From Pseudanabaena sp. BC1403 (GTDB lineage: Bacteria > Cyanobacteriota > Cyanobacteriia > Pseudanabaenales > Pseudanabaenaceae): 64,000 bases of DNA. The stretch covers positions 62,001 to 126,000 of the forward strand of contig NZ_PDDM01000010.1 of the NCBI RefSeq assembly GCF_002914585.1. The letters run 5' to 3'. Below the pieces are notes generated by a model, which saw only the letters and a program-made list of their open reading frames with translations, made no database searches and was not told the DNA's origin. Positions 16,681 through 23,197 of the stretch are shown one piece after another. Each line of letters opens with the position of its first letter. Positions within the stretch are counted from its first letter, which is position 1. A program made the translations under genes and the position numbers.

Positions 16681-16717
16681 AAAATATAAGTGTGTGCAAA
16701 GCATACACTTATATTTT
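16681..16717. repeat. hairpin upstream of the lipoprotein gene
   Basis: The arms AAAATATAAGTGTGTGC and GCATACACTTATATTTT pair with one mismatch around a loop AAA. It shares the GCAAAGC loop type seen at many other intergenic palindromes here. Confidence 0.75.
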
Positions 16718-16746
16718 ATGTAAATAGATGTAATTAATTACAAGCC

Positions 16747-16793
16747 CAAATCTGTAAGGTTTCGTCCCTGCGGGGCAAAACCTTACAGATTTG
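16747..16793. repeat. inverted repeat, likely mscL terminator
   Basis: Arms CAAATCTGTAAGGTTTCGTC and the matching GGCAAAACCTTACAGATTTG have a CCCTGCGGGG core. It lies about ten bases after the mscL stop on the minus strand. The core type also occurs after hom (1471-1523). Confidence 0.75.
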
Positions 16794-16803
16794 AGAATTT
16801 ATT

Positions 16804-17223
16804 TTATTTGGATTCCATCACTTCGGCTAAGCGTTCGACAGCTAATGTCAGGCGTTCTTGAGGATCAGGCTTGACTTCCGCAGCTTCTTCACGAACTTCT
16901 TTGCGCTTCATTGCCTCAAAAGAACGAATGAGTAGGAAGATCACAAAAGCGATAACGAGAAAGTTAATCACAGAGGCAAGAAACACACCATATTTAATTC
17001 CATTGATTTGCAACAGAGCAAGATCCTTAACATTTGCAGCTTGGAGTGCTGGATTCAGCAGCAAAGGGGTGATGATGTCCTCGATCAAAGAAGTGACAAT
17101 TTTGCCAAAAGCGCCGCCAATGACTACAGCAACTGCCAAATCAATCACATTACCCTTCATGATAAAGTCCTGAAAGTCTTTCATAAAACCTCCAGCAGCA
17201 CGTCTACTGTTTTGCAAAGCCAT
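16804..17223 (-). CDS. mscL: large-conductance mechanosensitive channel
   Basis: This homopentameric inner-membrane channel opens under membrane tension to release solutes during osmotic downshock. The 139 residues match the family length. The N-terminal amphipathic helix and first pore helix are clear (GGFMKDFQDFIMKGNVIDLAVAVVIGGAFGKIVTSLIEDIITPLL, about residues 11-56). A periplasmic loop follows, then the second helix (FLASVINFLVIAFVIFLLIRSFEAMKRKE, about 80-108). The charged C-terminal bundle is present (EAAEVKPDPQERLTLAVERLAEVM). A strong AAGGAG ribosome site precedes the ATG at 17223. The MscS gene lies about 1 kb away, so two osmotic safety valves sit close together, on opposite strands. 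Confidence 0.95.
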   Translation of the reverse strand: MALQNSRRAAGGFMKDFQDFIMKGNVIDLAVAVVIGGAFGKIVTSLIEDIITPLLLNPALQAANVKDLALLQINGIKYGVFLASVINFLVIAFVIFLLIRSFEAMKRKEVREEAAEVKPDPQERLTLAVERLAEVMESK

Positions 17224-17296
17224 AAAATATTCTCCTTAAACTAAGTATGGTCTTAACGAGCGGCGTTTCGCACCGCCCATTACTTATAACTCTTTG

Positions 17297-17374
17297 CGCT
17301 CAAAAATAACCCAATAAATTTTTTAAAGGTATTTGCAAATACCTTTAAAAAATTTATTGTGGTTATTTTGAGCG
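17297..17374. repeat. 78-bp inverted repeat between mscL and a small membrane protein
   Basis: The arms (starting CGCTCAAAAATAACCCAATA and ending GTGGTTATTTTGAGCG) are almost perfect and meet at TATTTGCAAATA. The left flank carries CTCTTTGCGCTC, a variant of the CGCTTTGCGCT flank seen near other palindromes. Confidence 0.8.
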
Positions 17375-17398
17375 TCGATTGTTATAAAGAAATAGATT

Positions 17399-17827
17399 TT
17401 AATTATCAGTCTTTTGATCACGTTTTACAGATCGAGATTCGTTACGTTCAGAAAAAATCTTTAACGATGGTAAGGCGATCGCTTGATGACGATACAAGCG
17501 ATACATCAAATACATACAGAGCGCGAAATAGCCCGAACTTAAGGTTGCTTTCATTAGTTCGGCGGTAACCTGCAAAGTTTCACCCTCCGTTGGTACGCCG
17601 CCCATTGCCCCATAGGCGATCGCCCAAGTCAGCATCAAGGCGATCGCCACTTGGCTAACATCGCGGACTTTACGGCTGCTTCTTTGACGAATCAAGGCTA
17701 ACGCCGATGGAATCAGTCCAAATACTGGCATTAAACAAAAAAACATTTCAATTCGTTCTTTGGTCGAATCTCGAGATATTTGTTCTGGTTTCTCGATTAG
17801 GCGATCGCGCTTAGAATAACGGCTCAT
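17399..17827 (-). CDS. small membrane protein of unknown function
   Basis: This is a 142-residue protein that I do not recognise by name. It has about three hydrophobic stretches: IEMFFCLMPVFGLIPSALALI (about residues 26-46), VAIALMLTWAIAYGAMGG (about 60-77) and YFALCMYLMYRLYRHQAIAL (about 98-117). Basic hydrophilic tails lie at both ends. The arrangement suggests a three-helix inner-membrane protein. It is transcribed in the same direction as mscL but separated from it by a 78-bp palindrome, so it is probably an independent unit. The codon use and HIP1 sites look like those of neighbouring genes, which supports a real gene. Confidence 0.65.
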   Translation of the reverse strand: MSRYSKRDRLIEKPEQISRDSTKERIEMFFCLMPVFGLIPSALALIRQRSSRKVRDVSQVAIALMLTWAIAYGAMGGVPTEGETLQVTAELMKATLSSGYFALCMYLMYRLYRHQAIALPSLKIFSERNESRSVKRDQKTDN

Positions 17828-18272
17828 AAATTTACCTTTGCTTCTGTGACGATGTTAGCTCTCATATATCGCTTTGCGTTTAAACCCAAACAAATAAATT
17901 TATTGGGGTCTTCTGATCGTAAAGCAAGGAACCACAAGAAATTTTGCAAAACGTCGCTTTGCAACGTTTTGCAAAATTTCTTGGTTCGAGTTTAATCGCA
18001 AAGCGAAGTAAAAGCGTGGCAGATAATTTTATAAAAATTAACAAACTAAAAAACTCTATGAGATTTACGCCACCATAAGTCAAAATCTATAACGGTCAGT
18101 CAGATATGGCAGTTTTCATTGTGCCGTAGGCACAATGAAAACTCAAAAACCTTACTGGGATTAATTTTTTATTTTCAAATGAGATCATACTCATTTGAAA
18201 ATAAAAAATTAATGGAAATTGGCGTGAAATTTACAGCTTCGTTAATTTTAAAGGGAGAAAGTCTTTACTTCT
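17828..18272. repeat. 445-base spacer with three hairpins
   Basis: This spacer between divergent genes holds three inverted repeats. One is at 17930-17986 (arms AACCACAAGAAATTTTGCAA and complement, loop with CGCTTTGCAACG). One is at 18111-18143 (perfect 15-base arms AGTTTTCATTGTGCC, loop GTA). One is at 18160-18213 (perfect 23-base arms, AT-rich). The first is flanked by CGCTTTGCGTTTAAACCC on the left and AATCGCAAAGCGAAG on the right, themselves roughly complementary, making a larger composite element of about 130 bases. No ORF in it looks coding. Confidence 0.75.
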
Positions 18273-19088
18273 ATGGATGCAGCAACTATTCAAACTTTTA
18301 TTGCTACTAACTTAAATCTGCTGGCTGGAGCAGCTTTTAAAGTTATTGCCGCGATAATCCTCTGGTTTATTGGGCGCAAACTGATCGATTTTTCGATCTC
18401 CATCACCTCCAGCACGCTAAAAAAACAACGTATTGATGCAACACTGATCAGCTATCTGACTTCTAGCCTTTCAGTGTTATTAAACATCATTCTAGTTGTA
18501 GCTATTCTTGGATACTTTGGTGTTGAAACAACCTCCTTTGCTGCGCTTTTAGCGGCGGCTGGTATAGCGATCGGTGCTGCATGGAGCGGCTTATTAGCTA
18601 ACTTCGCCGCTGGGGTATTCCTGATCGTCTTGCGTCCATTTCAAGTTGGTGATTTTATCTCCGCTGGTGGTATCACAGGCACGGTTGTAGAAATTGGCTT
18701 ATTTGTAACAACCATTGATACACCTGACAATGTGCGTACATTTGTTGGTAACAACAAACTTTTCTCTGACAATATTCAAAACTATTCCACCAATCCTTAC
18801 CGTCGCGTTGATCTTCAAGCACAACTAGATCATTCTGTTAACTCCAATGAAGCAGTGCGAGTTCTCCAAGAACGGATTCGCAATATTCCCAATGTAGTTA
18901 GCAATCCTGCTCCTGTAATTGAAATTATTGACTTCACCCCAATGGGGCCAGTGCTTGCAGTACGTCCTTTCTGCAACAATGCTCACTATTGGCAGGTCTA
19001 CTTTGACACCAATCGAATTATTCGTGAAAGCTTTAGTGAGTCAGGGTTTCCTGTTCCTCAACAACACTTCCAAATTCGTCAGTCTTAA
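18273..19088 (+). CDS. small-conductance mechanosensitive channel, MscS family
   Basis: This is a predicted heptameric tension-gated channel of the inner membrane. The 271 residues are close to E. coli MscS length. Two N-terminal helices (about residues 17-36 and 60-90) precede the pore helix TM3 with its Ala/Gly pattern (ALLAAAGIAIGAAWSGLLANFAAGVFLIVLRPFQVGDFI, about 91-129). A beta domain (GITGTVVEIGLFVTTIDTPDN) and the alpha/beta C-terminal domain follow. A GGGAGAAAG ribosome site lies upstream of the ATG at 18273. It is flanked upstream by a block of palindromes and downstream by a terminator-like hairpin, so it is likely monocistronic. A role in hypo-osmotic relief beside MscL is expected from the family. 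Confidence 0.92.
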   Translation: MDAATIQTFIATNLNLLAGAAFKVIAAIILWFIGRKLIDFSISITSSTLKKQRIDATLISYLTSSLSVLLNIILVVAILGYFGVETTSFAALLAAAGIAIGAAWSGLLANFAAGVFLIVLRPFQVGDFISAGGITGTVVEIGLFVTTIDTPDNVRTFVGNNKLFSDNIQNYSTNPYRRVDLQAQLDHSVNSNEAVRVLQERIRNIPNVVSNPAPVIEIIDFTPMGPVLAVRPFCNNAHYWQVYFDTNRIIRESFSESGFPVPQQHFQIRQS

Positions 19089-19090
19089 AC

Positions 19091-19121
19091 CCCAAAAGCC
19101 TCGCTAAGCGAGGCTTTTGGG
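19091..19121. terminator. hairpin terminator after the MscS gene
   Basis: The arms CCCAAAAGCCTCGC and GCGAGGCTTTTGGG pair perfectly around a TAA loop immediately after the stop. The same core AAGCCTCGCTAAGCGAGGCT is used between mazG and the gene at 50664-50843. Confidence 0.8.
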
Positions 19122-19142
19122 CAATCACTATATTTCCGAATT

Positions 19143-20048
19143 ATGCAGCCAACTAAATTTCCATCGATTATTACGCCTTCGCAAAAAGTCCGCGTCATTG
19201 CTCCTAGTGGTGCATTACGTGAAAGGGAACGCTTTGAACAAGGTCTAAAAATCTGGCGCGATCGCGGTTATGAATTGACTATACCTGAAGATCTTAGTCA
19301 GCCTTGGGGCTATTTAGCTGGGACTGACGAGCACCGCTGTCAGCAATTTGTTGAGGCTTGGAATGATCCTGACTGTGTAGCGATCGCCTGTGCGAGAGGT
19401 GGCTATGGCTCAATGCGGTTACTCGAAAAACTTGATTGGCAAGAACTTAGCGATCGCCCTAAATGGTTAATTGGCTTTTCTGATATTACGGCTTTACTCT
19501 GGGGCTTGGCAAAACAGAAGGGGATTGGCGGCTTACATGCTCCAGTTATCACGACATTAGGCAATGAACCAGAGCGATCGCAACAGCAATTATTTGATTG
19601 GCTGGAAGGAAAAGTTGATGCGATCGCATTATCAGGGGAAGGATGGGGCAATGGTCAAGCTACAGGTGTTCTCTTACCTGCAAACTTAACTCTCGCGACG
19701 CATATTATCGGTACAGATATTTGCCCTGATCTAGAGAATGTAATTTTAGCGATCGAGGATGTATCCGAGGCTCCTTATCGGGTTGATCGCATGTTAACCC
19801 ATTGGCGTTGGTCGGGACATTTGCAAAAATTAAAAGGGATTGCGATTGGGCGTTTTAGTCAATCGGAAGTTTCTACTCCTAGTTTTACAATGGAAGAAGT
19901 ATGGCGCGATCGGCTAACTGATTTAGGAATTCCGATTGTGATGCATTTGCCCTTTGGTCATGATGGAGAAAATGCACCCTTATCCGTTGGTTGTATTGCT
20001 AAAATTGATGCCGATCATGGGACTTTATCTTTTACGCGATCACATTAA
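19143..20048 (+). CDS. LD-carboxypeptidase, S66 (LdcA/MccF) family
   Basis: This is a serine peptidase of peptidoglycan recycling that cleaves the L,D bond between meso-diaminopimelate and D-alanine of muropeptides, usually in the cytoplasm. The 301 residues match the family. The N-terminal KVRVIAPSGALRERERFEQG and CARGGYGSMRLLEKLDW (about residues 78-95) are typical. The nucleophile serine lies in IGFSDITALLWG (about 107-118). The catalytic glutamate is in LAIEDVSEAPYRVDRML (about 201-217) and the histidine in LPFGHDGENAPLSVGC near residue 278. All three catalytic positions are intact. The start at ATG 19143 lies 22 bases after the MscS terminator hairpin. It may also be annotated as a microcin-immunity MccF homologue, which belongs to the same family. 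Confidence 0.9.
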   Translation: MQPTKFPSIITPSQKVRVIAPSGALRERERFEQGLKIWRDRGYELTIPEDLSQPWGYLAGTDEHRCQQFVEAWNDPDCVAIACARGGYGSMRLLEKLDWQELSDRPKWLIGFSDITALLWGLAKQKGIGGLHAPVITTLGNEPERSQQQLFDWLEGKVDAIALSGEGWGNGQATGVLLPANLTLATHIIGTDICPDLENVILAIEDVSEAPYRVDRMLTHWRWSGHLQKLKGIAIGRFSQSEVSTPSFTMEEVWRDRLTDLGIPIVMHLPFGHDGENAPLSVGCIAKIDADHGTLSFTRSH

Positions 20049-20050
20049 CC

Positions 20051-20170
20051 CTGCACTCAAGCCCTGCACTCAAGTGCGGGCTAAAAGCTAAAACCCGTTG
20101 AAACGGGTTAAATTTCTCTAGTCGGTTTCAACCGTCTTTAGCTTTTAGCCAAGAACTTGAGTTCTTGGTC
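20051..20170. repeat. nested inverted repeats between LD-carboxypeptidase and surE
   Basis: Several short hairpins are nested: AACCCGTTGAAACGGGTT (20092-20109), CGGTTTCAACCG (20123-20134) and CCAAGAACTTGAGTTCTTGG (20149-20168). They sit within a longer pairing of GGCTAAAAGC with GCTTTTAGCC. This composition is a familiar cyanobacterial intergenic repeat. It lies between convergent genes. Confidence 0.75.
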
Positions 20171-20191
20171 TATTTACGCTTTGTACGCAGA

Positions 20192-20974
20192 TTATAGAGC
20201 CGTTAATTTTTCTGTCCATGTTTGCAAAAATGGCATCGCGGAAGAGAAAGTCAAATCATACTTAAGTGGCGTAATCGTCACGTAATTATCTCTAATCGCT
20301 TGAATATCTGTATCTGCTTCCGCTTCTTCTTCAACTACTACACCAGATAACCAGTAGTATGTCTTCCCACGCGGATCGATACGCTTCTCAAATAGATCCT
20401 TATAGCGACGAATCCCTAAACGAGTGACTACAGCTCCGCAAATATCTGCTTCGGGAATTGCGGGGATATTTACATTAAGTAGAATCGCTTCTTCGAGAGG
20501 ATAAGCTGCGATCATCTTGACTAATTTTTTGGCAAAATTGGCAGCAGCACTATAGTCTGGATGTGAAAAACTAGCCAAACTAAAGGCAATACTTGGCACA
20601 CCTTCTAGTACTCCCTCCATCGCAGCCGATACCGTACCAGAGTACAAAACATCCGTTCCTAAATTAGCGCCGCGATTAATACCCGATAATACTAGATCTG
20701 GGCGATCGATTAATAATGCATCAAGGGCTAATTTCACCGTATCCGAAGGCGTACCCGAACATGCCCAAGCTTCAATTCCCGCAGGATAAACGCCAGAAAT
20801 TTGATCAACTCGCAAAGGCTCTTGCAAAGTTAGGGCATGTCCTGTTGCCGATCGCTCACGATCTGGACAGACAACTGTAATCCGATGCTCAGTGTCACTA
20901 AGGGCCTCGGCTAGCGCTCTTACCCCCGCTGCATAAATGCCATCGTCATTACTAATAAGAATATTCATTTTCAA
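20192..20974 (-). CDS. surE: 5'/3'-nucleotidase SurE
   Basis: This metal-dependent nucleoside monophosphate phosphatase also trims short polyphosphate or RNA ends in other bacteria, and is cytoplasmic. The 260 residues match the family. The N-terminal metal site [20 protein letters not shown] (about residues 5-24) contains the DD pair. [21 protein letters not shown] follows near residue 36, and [25 protein letters not shown] (about 99-123) includes the conserved asparagine. A second ATG two codons in (MNILISNDD) is an equally good start and would give the more usual N-terminus. It is separated from the DUF2808 gene by two palindromes, so it is likely independently transcribed. Confidence 0.95.
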   Translation of the reverse strand: MKMNILISNDDGIYAAGVRALAEALSDTEHRITVVCPDRERSATGHALTLQEPLRVDQISGVYPAGIEAWACSGTPSDTVKLALDALLIDRPDLVLSGINRGANLGTDVLYSGTVSAAMEGVLEGVPSIAFSLASFSHPDYSAAANFAKKLVKMIAAYPLEEAILLNVNIPAIPEADICGAVVTRLGIRRYKDLFEKRIDPRGKTYYWLSGVVVEEEAEADTDIQAIRDNYVTITPLKYDLTFSSAMPFLQTWTEKLTAL

Positions 20975-21006
20975 ATATGAAATTTACAGCAATTTGCAAT
21001 CAAAAT

Positions 21007-21065
21007 AACCGCAAGAGTTTAGTTAAAAGTGCTGCAAGGCAGCACTTTTAACTAAACTCTTGGTT
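21007..21065. repeat. 59-bp inverted repeat upstream of surE
   Basis: Arms AACCGCAAGAGTTTAGTTAA and complement, with inner AAAAGTGCTGC/GCAGCACTTTT, surround an AAG loop. Flanks are TTTACAGCAATTTGCAATC on the left and GGTTTCAGCGCTTTGCGCTA on the right. The same flanks accompany the palindrome at 55468-55538. Confidence 0.8.
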
Positions 21066-21097
21066 TTGGTTTCAGCGCTTTGCGCTATAAGCCGCCC

Positions 21098-21136
21098 AAA
21101 ACTATAAAGGCTCGCAACGCGAGCCTTTATAGTTTT
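21098..21136. terminator. hairpin abutting the DUF2808 stop codon
   Basis: Perfect 17-base arms (AAAACTATAAAGGCTCG) surround loop CAACG. The hairpin reaches into the stop codon at 21135-21137 of the minus-strand gene and likely terminates it. Confidence 0.75.
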
Positions 21137-21671
21137 AATCGAGAGTGATCACCCATGAGCCAAAATATTGAGGTACGGGGATGTCAGCACGCATGACTCT
21201 GCCGTCAAACTGATAGAAACCGCTATAGTCGGGATTTCTGACGTTGGATAGCACGGCTCGAATTGCTGTTTTGGATGGAATTGGCTCTTTGGGGATAATC
21301 GTAATGCGGCGAGTTTCTTTATCCCAAGTTGCCGATTCAATCTCTAAGTCTTTGCCCCCACGGCATTGATCGGTTACGCGCAGTTTCATGTCTGATGTAT
21401 CAAAGCTGCCATTAAAATGATCAGGGTAGGTAATGATCACTTCGGAAACTTTGAATTTCTGTGGCTTTACTTCTAAATAATAACGATCGCTACGACCACT
21501 GCCGCCATTGTCAAGACAATAGTCAAGTGCACTATCTTTGATTCCGCCAAAAAGAATAAATCCTGCATTGGATTGGGCGCGAACTACAGATGGCGAAACT
21601 ACAGCACAAGCTACAGCTAGACAGGAAACAATACCCAGTTTTTTGATCATTTGGATCTTCATAAATCTCAC
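21135..21671 (-). CDS. exported DUF2808 protein
   Basis: This is an uncharacterised exported protein of a family common in cyanobacteria. The 178 residues begin with a signal peptide: basic start, hydrophobic core LGIVSCLAVACAVVSP and cleavage likely after VRAQ near residue 33. The mature domain shows the usual DUF2808 features: GIKDSALDYCLDNGG with a cysteine, YYLEVKPQKFKVSEVIITYPDHFNG, the second cysteine in VTDQCRGGKDLEI, and a proline-rich late segment (IIPKEPIPSKTAIRAVLSNVRNP). The pair of cysteines may form a disulfide. An alternative start four codons in (MKIQMIKK) is just as likely. It precedes surE on the same strand, but palindromes separate the two. No biochemical function is known to me. 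Confidence 0.85.
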   Translation of the reverse strand: MRFMKIQMIKKLGIVSCLAVACAVVSPSVVRAQSNAGFILFGGIKDSALDYCLDNGGSGRSDRYYLEVKPQKFKVSEVIITYPDHFNGSFDTSDMKLRVTDQCRGGKDLEIESATWDKETRRITIIPKEPIPSKTAIRAVLSNVRNPDYSGFYQFDGRVMRADIPVPQYFGSWVITLD

Positions 21672-21688
21672 AAGACAATACTATTATG

Positions 21689-22312
21689 CTACGCACTGAT
21701 CATTCTGACGAAATTTGATAGTAAATGTATCCCGTCATTGGATGATTTTTCGGGATGAAATTGTACAGCCATCACATTATCTTTGGCGATCGCTACTGTA
21801 ACTGTTTGGCTACCATGTGTTGTTGTCGCTGCTGTCACAGAGCTATCAACGGGTGCGGTGAAATATGAATGTACAAAATACATCCAAGGACTAGCGCCCA
21901 AGTCTTGCCAAAGCGCACAATTACTTTGCCTTAGTTCTAGCTGGTTCCAGCCCATATGCGGGATTGTCAAATTAGGCTCATGACTAAATCGTTTGACTTG
22001 ACCTTTGATGATACCTAAGCCAGCTTCTTGTCCCTCTTCGCTGCTTTCAAATAGGATTTGCATCCCTAAGCAAATTCCTAAAAATGGCTTGCCCGATGCG
22101 ATCGCATCATGTATTGGCTGTTCTAGCTTAGTCGCTCGCAATTTTTGCATCGCAGGATCAAATGCTCCTACCCCTGGCAAAACAATAGCATCGGCATCAG
22201 CCAACTCTTGCGGATCATTGGTGACGATTGGGGTTGCGCCTGCCATCTCTAGACCTTTGCAGGCTGAGTGTAGGTTGCCCATGTCGTAGTCGATCACTGC
22301 CACAACTGGCAT
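21689..22312 (-). CDS. hisH: imidazole glycerol phosphate synthase glutaminase subunit
   Basis: HisH hydrolyses glutamine and channels ammonia to HisF in histidine biosynthesis. The 207 residues match the family. The start VAVIDYDMGNLHSACKGLEMAG is typical. The class I amidotransferase nucleophile cysteine lies in PFLGICLGMQILFE (about residues 76-89), preceded by VLPGVGAFDPAM (about 47-58). The His/Glu of the triad are in VQFHPEKSSNDG (about 183-194). All three triad residues are present. The histidine pathway partners are not adjacent, as is normal in cyanobacteria where his genes are scattered. Only 17 bases separate its stop from the start of the DUF2808 gene downstream, so read-through into that gene is possible. 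Confidence 0.95.
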   Translation of the reverse strand: MPVVAVIDYDMGNLHSACKGLEMAGATPIVTNDPQELADADAIVLPGVGAFDPAMQKLRATKLEQPIHDAIASGKPFLGICLGMQILFESSEEGQEAGLGIIKGQVKRFSHEPNLTIPHMGWNQLELRQSNCALWQDLGASPWMYFVHSYFTAPVDSSVTAATTTHGSQTVTVAIAKDNVMAVQFHPEKSSNDGIHLLSNFVRMISA

Positions 22313-22379
22313 GATATTACTCCTGTTTAATAGCCTTGCAATGGGGAACTTTAAACCCCTTTATCCTTTCTAAAGCGAT

Positions 22380-22385
22380 TATAAT
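22380..22385 (+). promoter_or_regulatory. candidate -10 box
   Basis: A perfect TATAAT lies 25 bases before the first possible ATG (22410) of the exported protein, in the spacer divergent from hisH. No convincing -35 hexamer is seen at the usual distance. Confidence 0.3.
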
Positions 22386-22409
22386 GGCTGAAGTCCTGAA
22401 AAATACATC

Positions 22410-22868
22410 ATGAGGTTTAGGATGGCTGACAGGCGAATTGTTAATCATGTTTTATTAGTGCTAAGTATTGGCGCGATCGCTCCCTTAGCGATCGCTAAGC
22501 AGGCTGCTGCCGAGGAGAAAATCAGTATCCCTCAAGCACCCGTTGAGCCAAGTCTCTGGTGGAAAACTCAACGGTTACAGGAAGGTTGGGTGGAAAATAT
22601 TGAGATCGATGCAGAATCAAGACAGGCGATCGTCACGATTAATACAACTAGATGGACAGCTTCTGATTATTTGCAGAGATTTAGTTTTCTATTTAAGCTA
22701 GGCACTGAAGCCCAAAAGCAAAATTTTAATGTGTTGTTGCACAATCGCCGCGATCAGAAGATTGCTGAGTACAGCACTATAGAGGAGCGTTGGCGAATTG
22801 ACCCAAAATCTTTAGGTGCAGAGCCTTTTCGGGTAAATTCTCCAGGAGTTTTTCAGCAACAGTTTTAA
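22410..22868 (+). CDS. small exported protein of unknown function
   Basis: I do not recognise a named family. The protein has 152 residues from ATG 22410, or 148 from the ATG at 22422 (MADRRIV), which has purine-rich GAGGTTTAGG just before it and is also plausible. A signal peptide is clear: basic DRRIVNH, hydrophobic VLLVLSIGAIAPLAIA and a cleavage site after QAAA near residue 34. The mature part contains PSLWWKTQRLQEGWVENIEIDAESRQ and a WTASDYLQRFSFLFKLGTEAQ stretch, with no cysteines. It ends FRVNSPGVFQQQF. The pattern suggests a small periplasmic or envelope protein. It is divergent from hisH and followed by a block of repeats. Confidence 0.7.
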   Translation: MRFRMADRRIVNHVLLVLSIGAIAPLAIAKQAAAEEKISIPQAPVEPSLWWKTQRLQEGWVENIEIDAESRQAIVTINTTRWTASDYLQRFSFLFKLGTEAQKQNFNVLLHNRRDQKIAEYSTIEERWRIDPKSLGAEPFRVNSPGVFQQQF

Positions 22869-23197
22869 TAAAAATAGGACTTACGCAAAAGGACGAAATG
22901 TAGGGGCAATTCATGAATTGCCCCTACGGTAAAATGTGGGTTTTAAGACTTTTTTGCGTAAGACCTAACAAACATAGAAAATCACAACAATTTTCTATAA
23001 TTACTTGTGCAAAATAAATTACAAAGCCCTTAAAGTTTTGCCCTGCTGGGCGCAACTTTAAGGGCTTTGGGTATGGTTATTTACAGCGCAAAGCACTGTA
23101 ACTTTCAAAATATCCTAGCCATTTTTAGGATTGCTGTAATAGGTTTAGCCTCTCTACAAAACTCTGGTTGTAATATATACAAGAAGGGAGATGTAGG
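22869..23197. repeat. 329-base spacer with a MITE-like nested repeat and a hairpin
   Basis: At 22875-22967 lies a 93-base element with outer ends TAGGACTTACGCAAAA and TTTTTGCGTAAGACCTA. It encloses a perfect 26-base palindrome, TAGGGGCAATTCATG and complement (22901-22926). This architecture resembles cyanobacterial miniature inverted-repeat elements. At 23022-23069 a second hairpin (arms CAAAGCCCTTAAAGTT) has a CCCTGCTGGG core and is followed by TTACAGCGCAAAGCACTGTAA. The promoter of the giant kinase gene should lie in 23070-23180; no clear boxes are visible. Confidence 0.75.

Noticed and set aside
16649-16708. 20-residue N-terminal extension of the lipoprotein frame
   Set aside because: It is encoded partly in a hairpin, and the inner ATG gives a textbook lipoprotein signal peptide ending in LNAC.
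20051-20170. possible CRISPR-like or tandem repeat cluster
   Set aside because: The units are nested inverted repeats, not equally spaced direct repeats with unique spacers. No cas gene is present.
22875-22967. possible insertion sequence
   Set aside because: The terminal-repeat-like ends enclose under 100 bases with no transposase frame, so it can only be a non-autonomous element.
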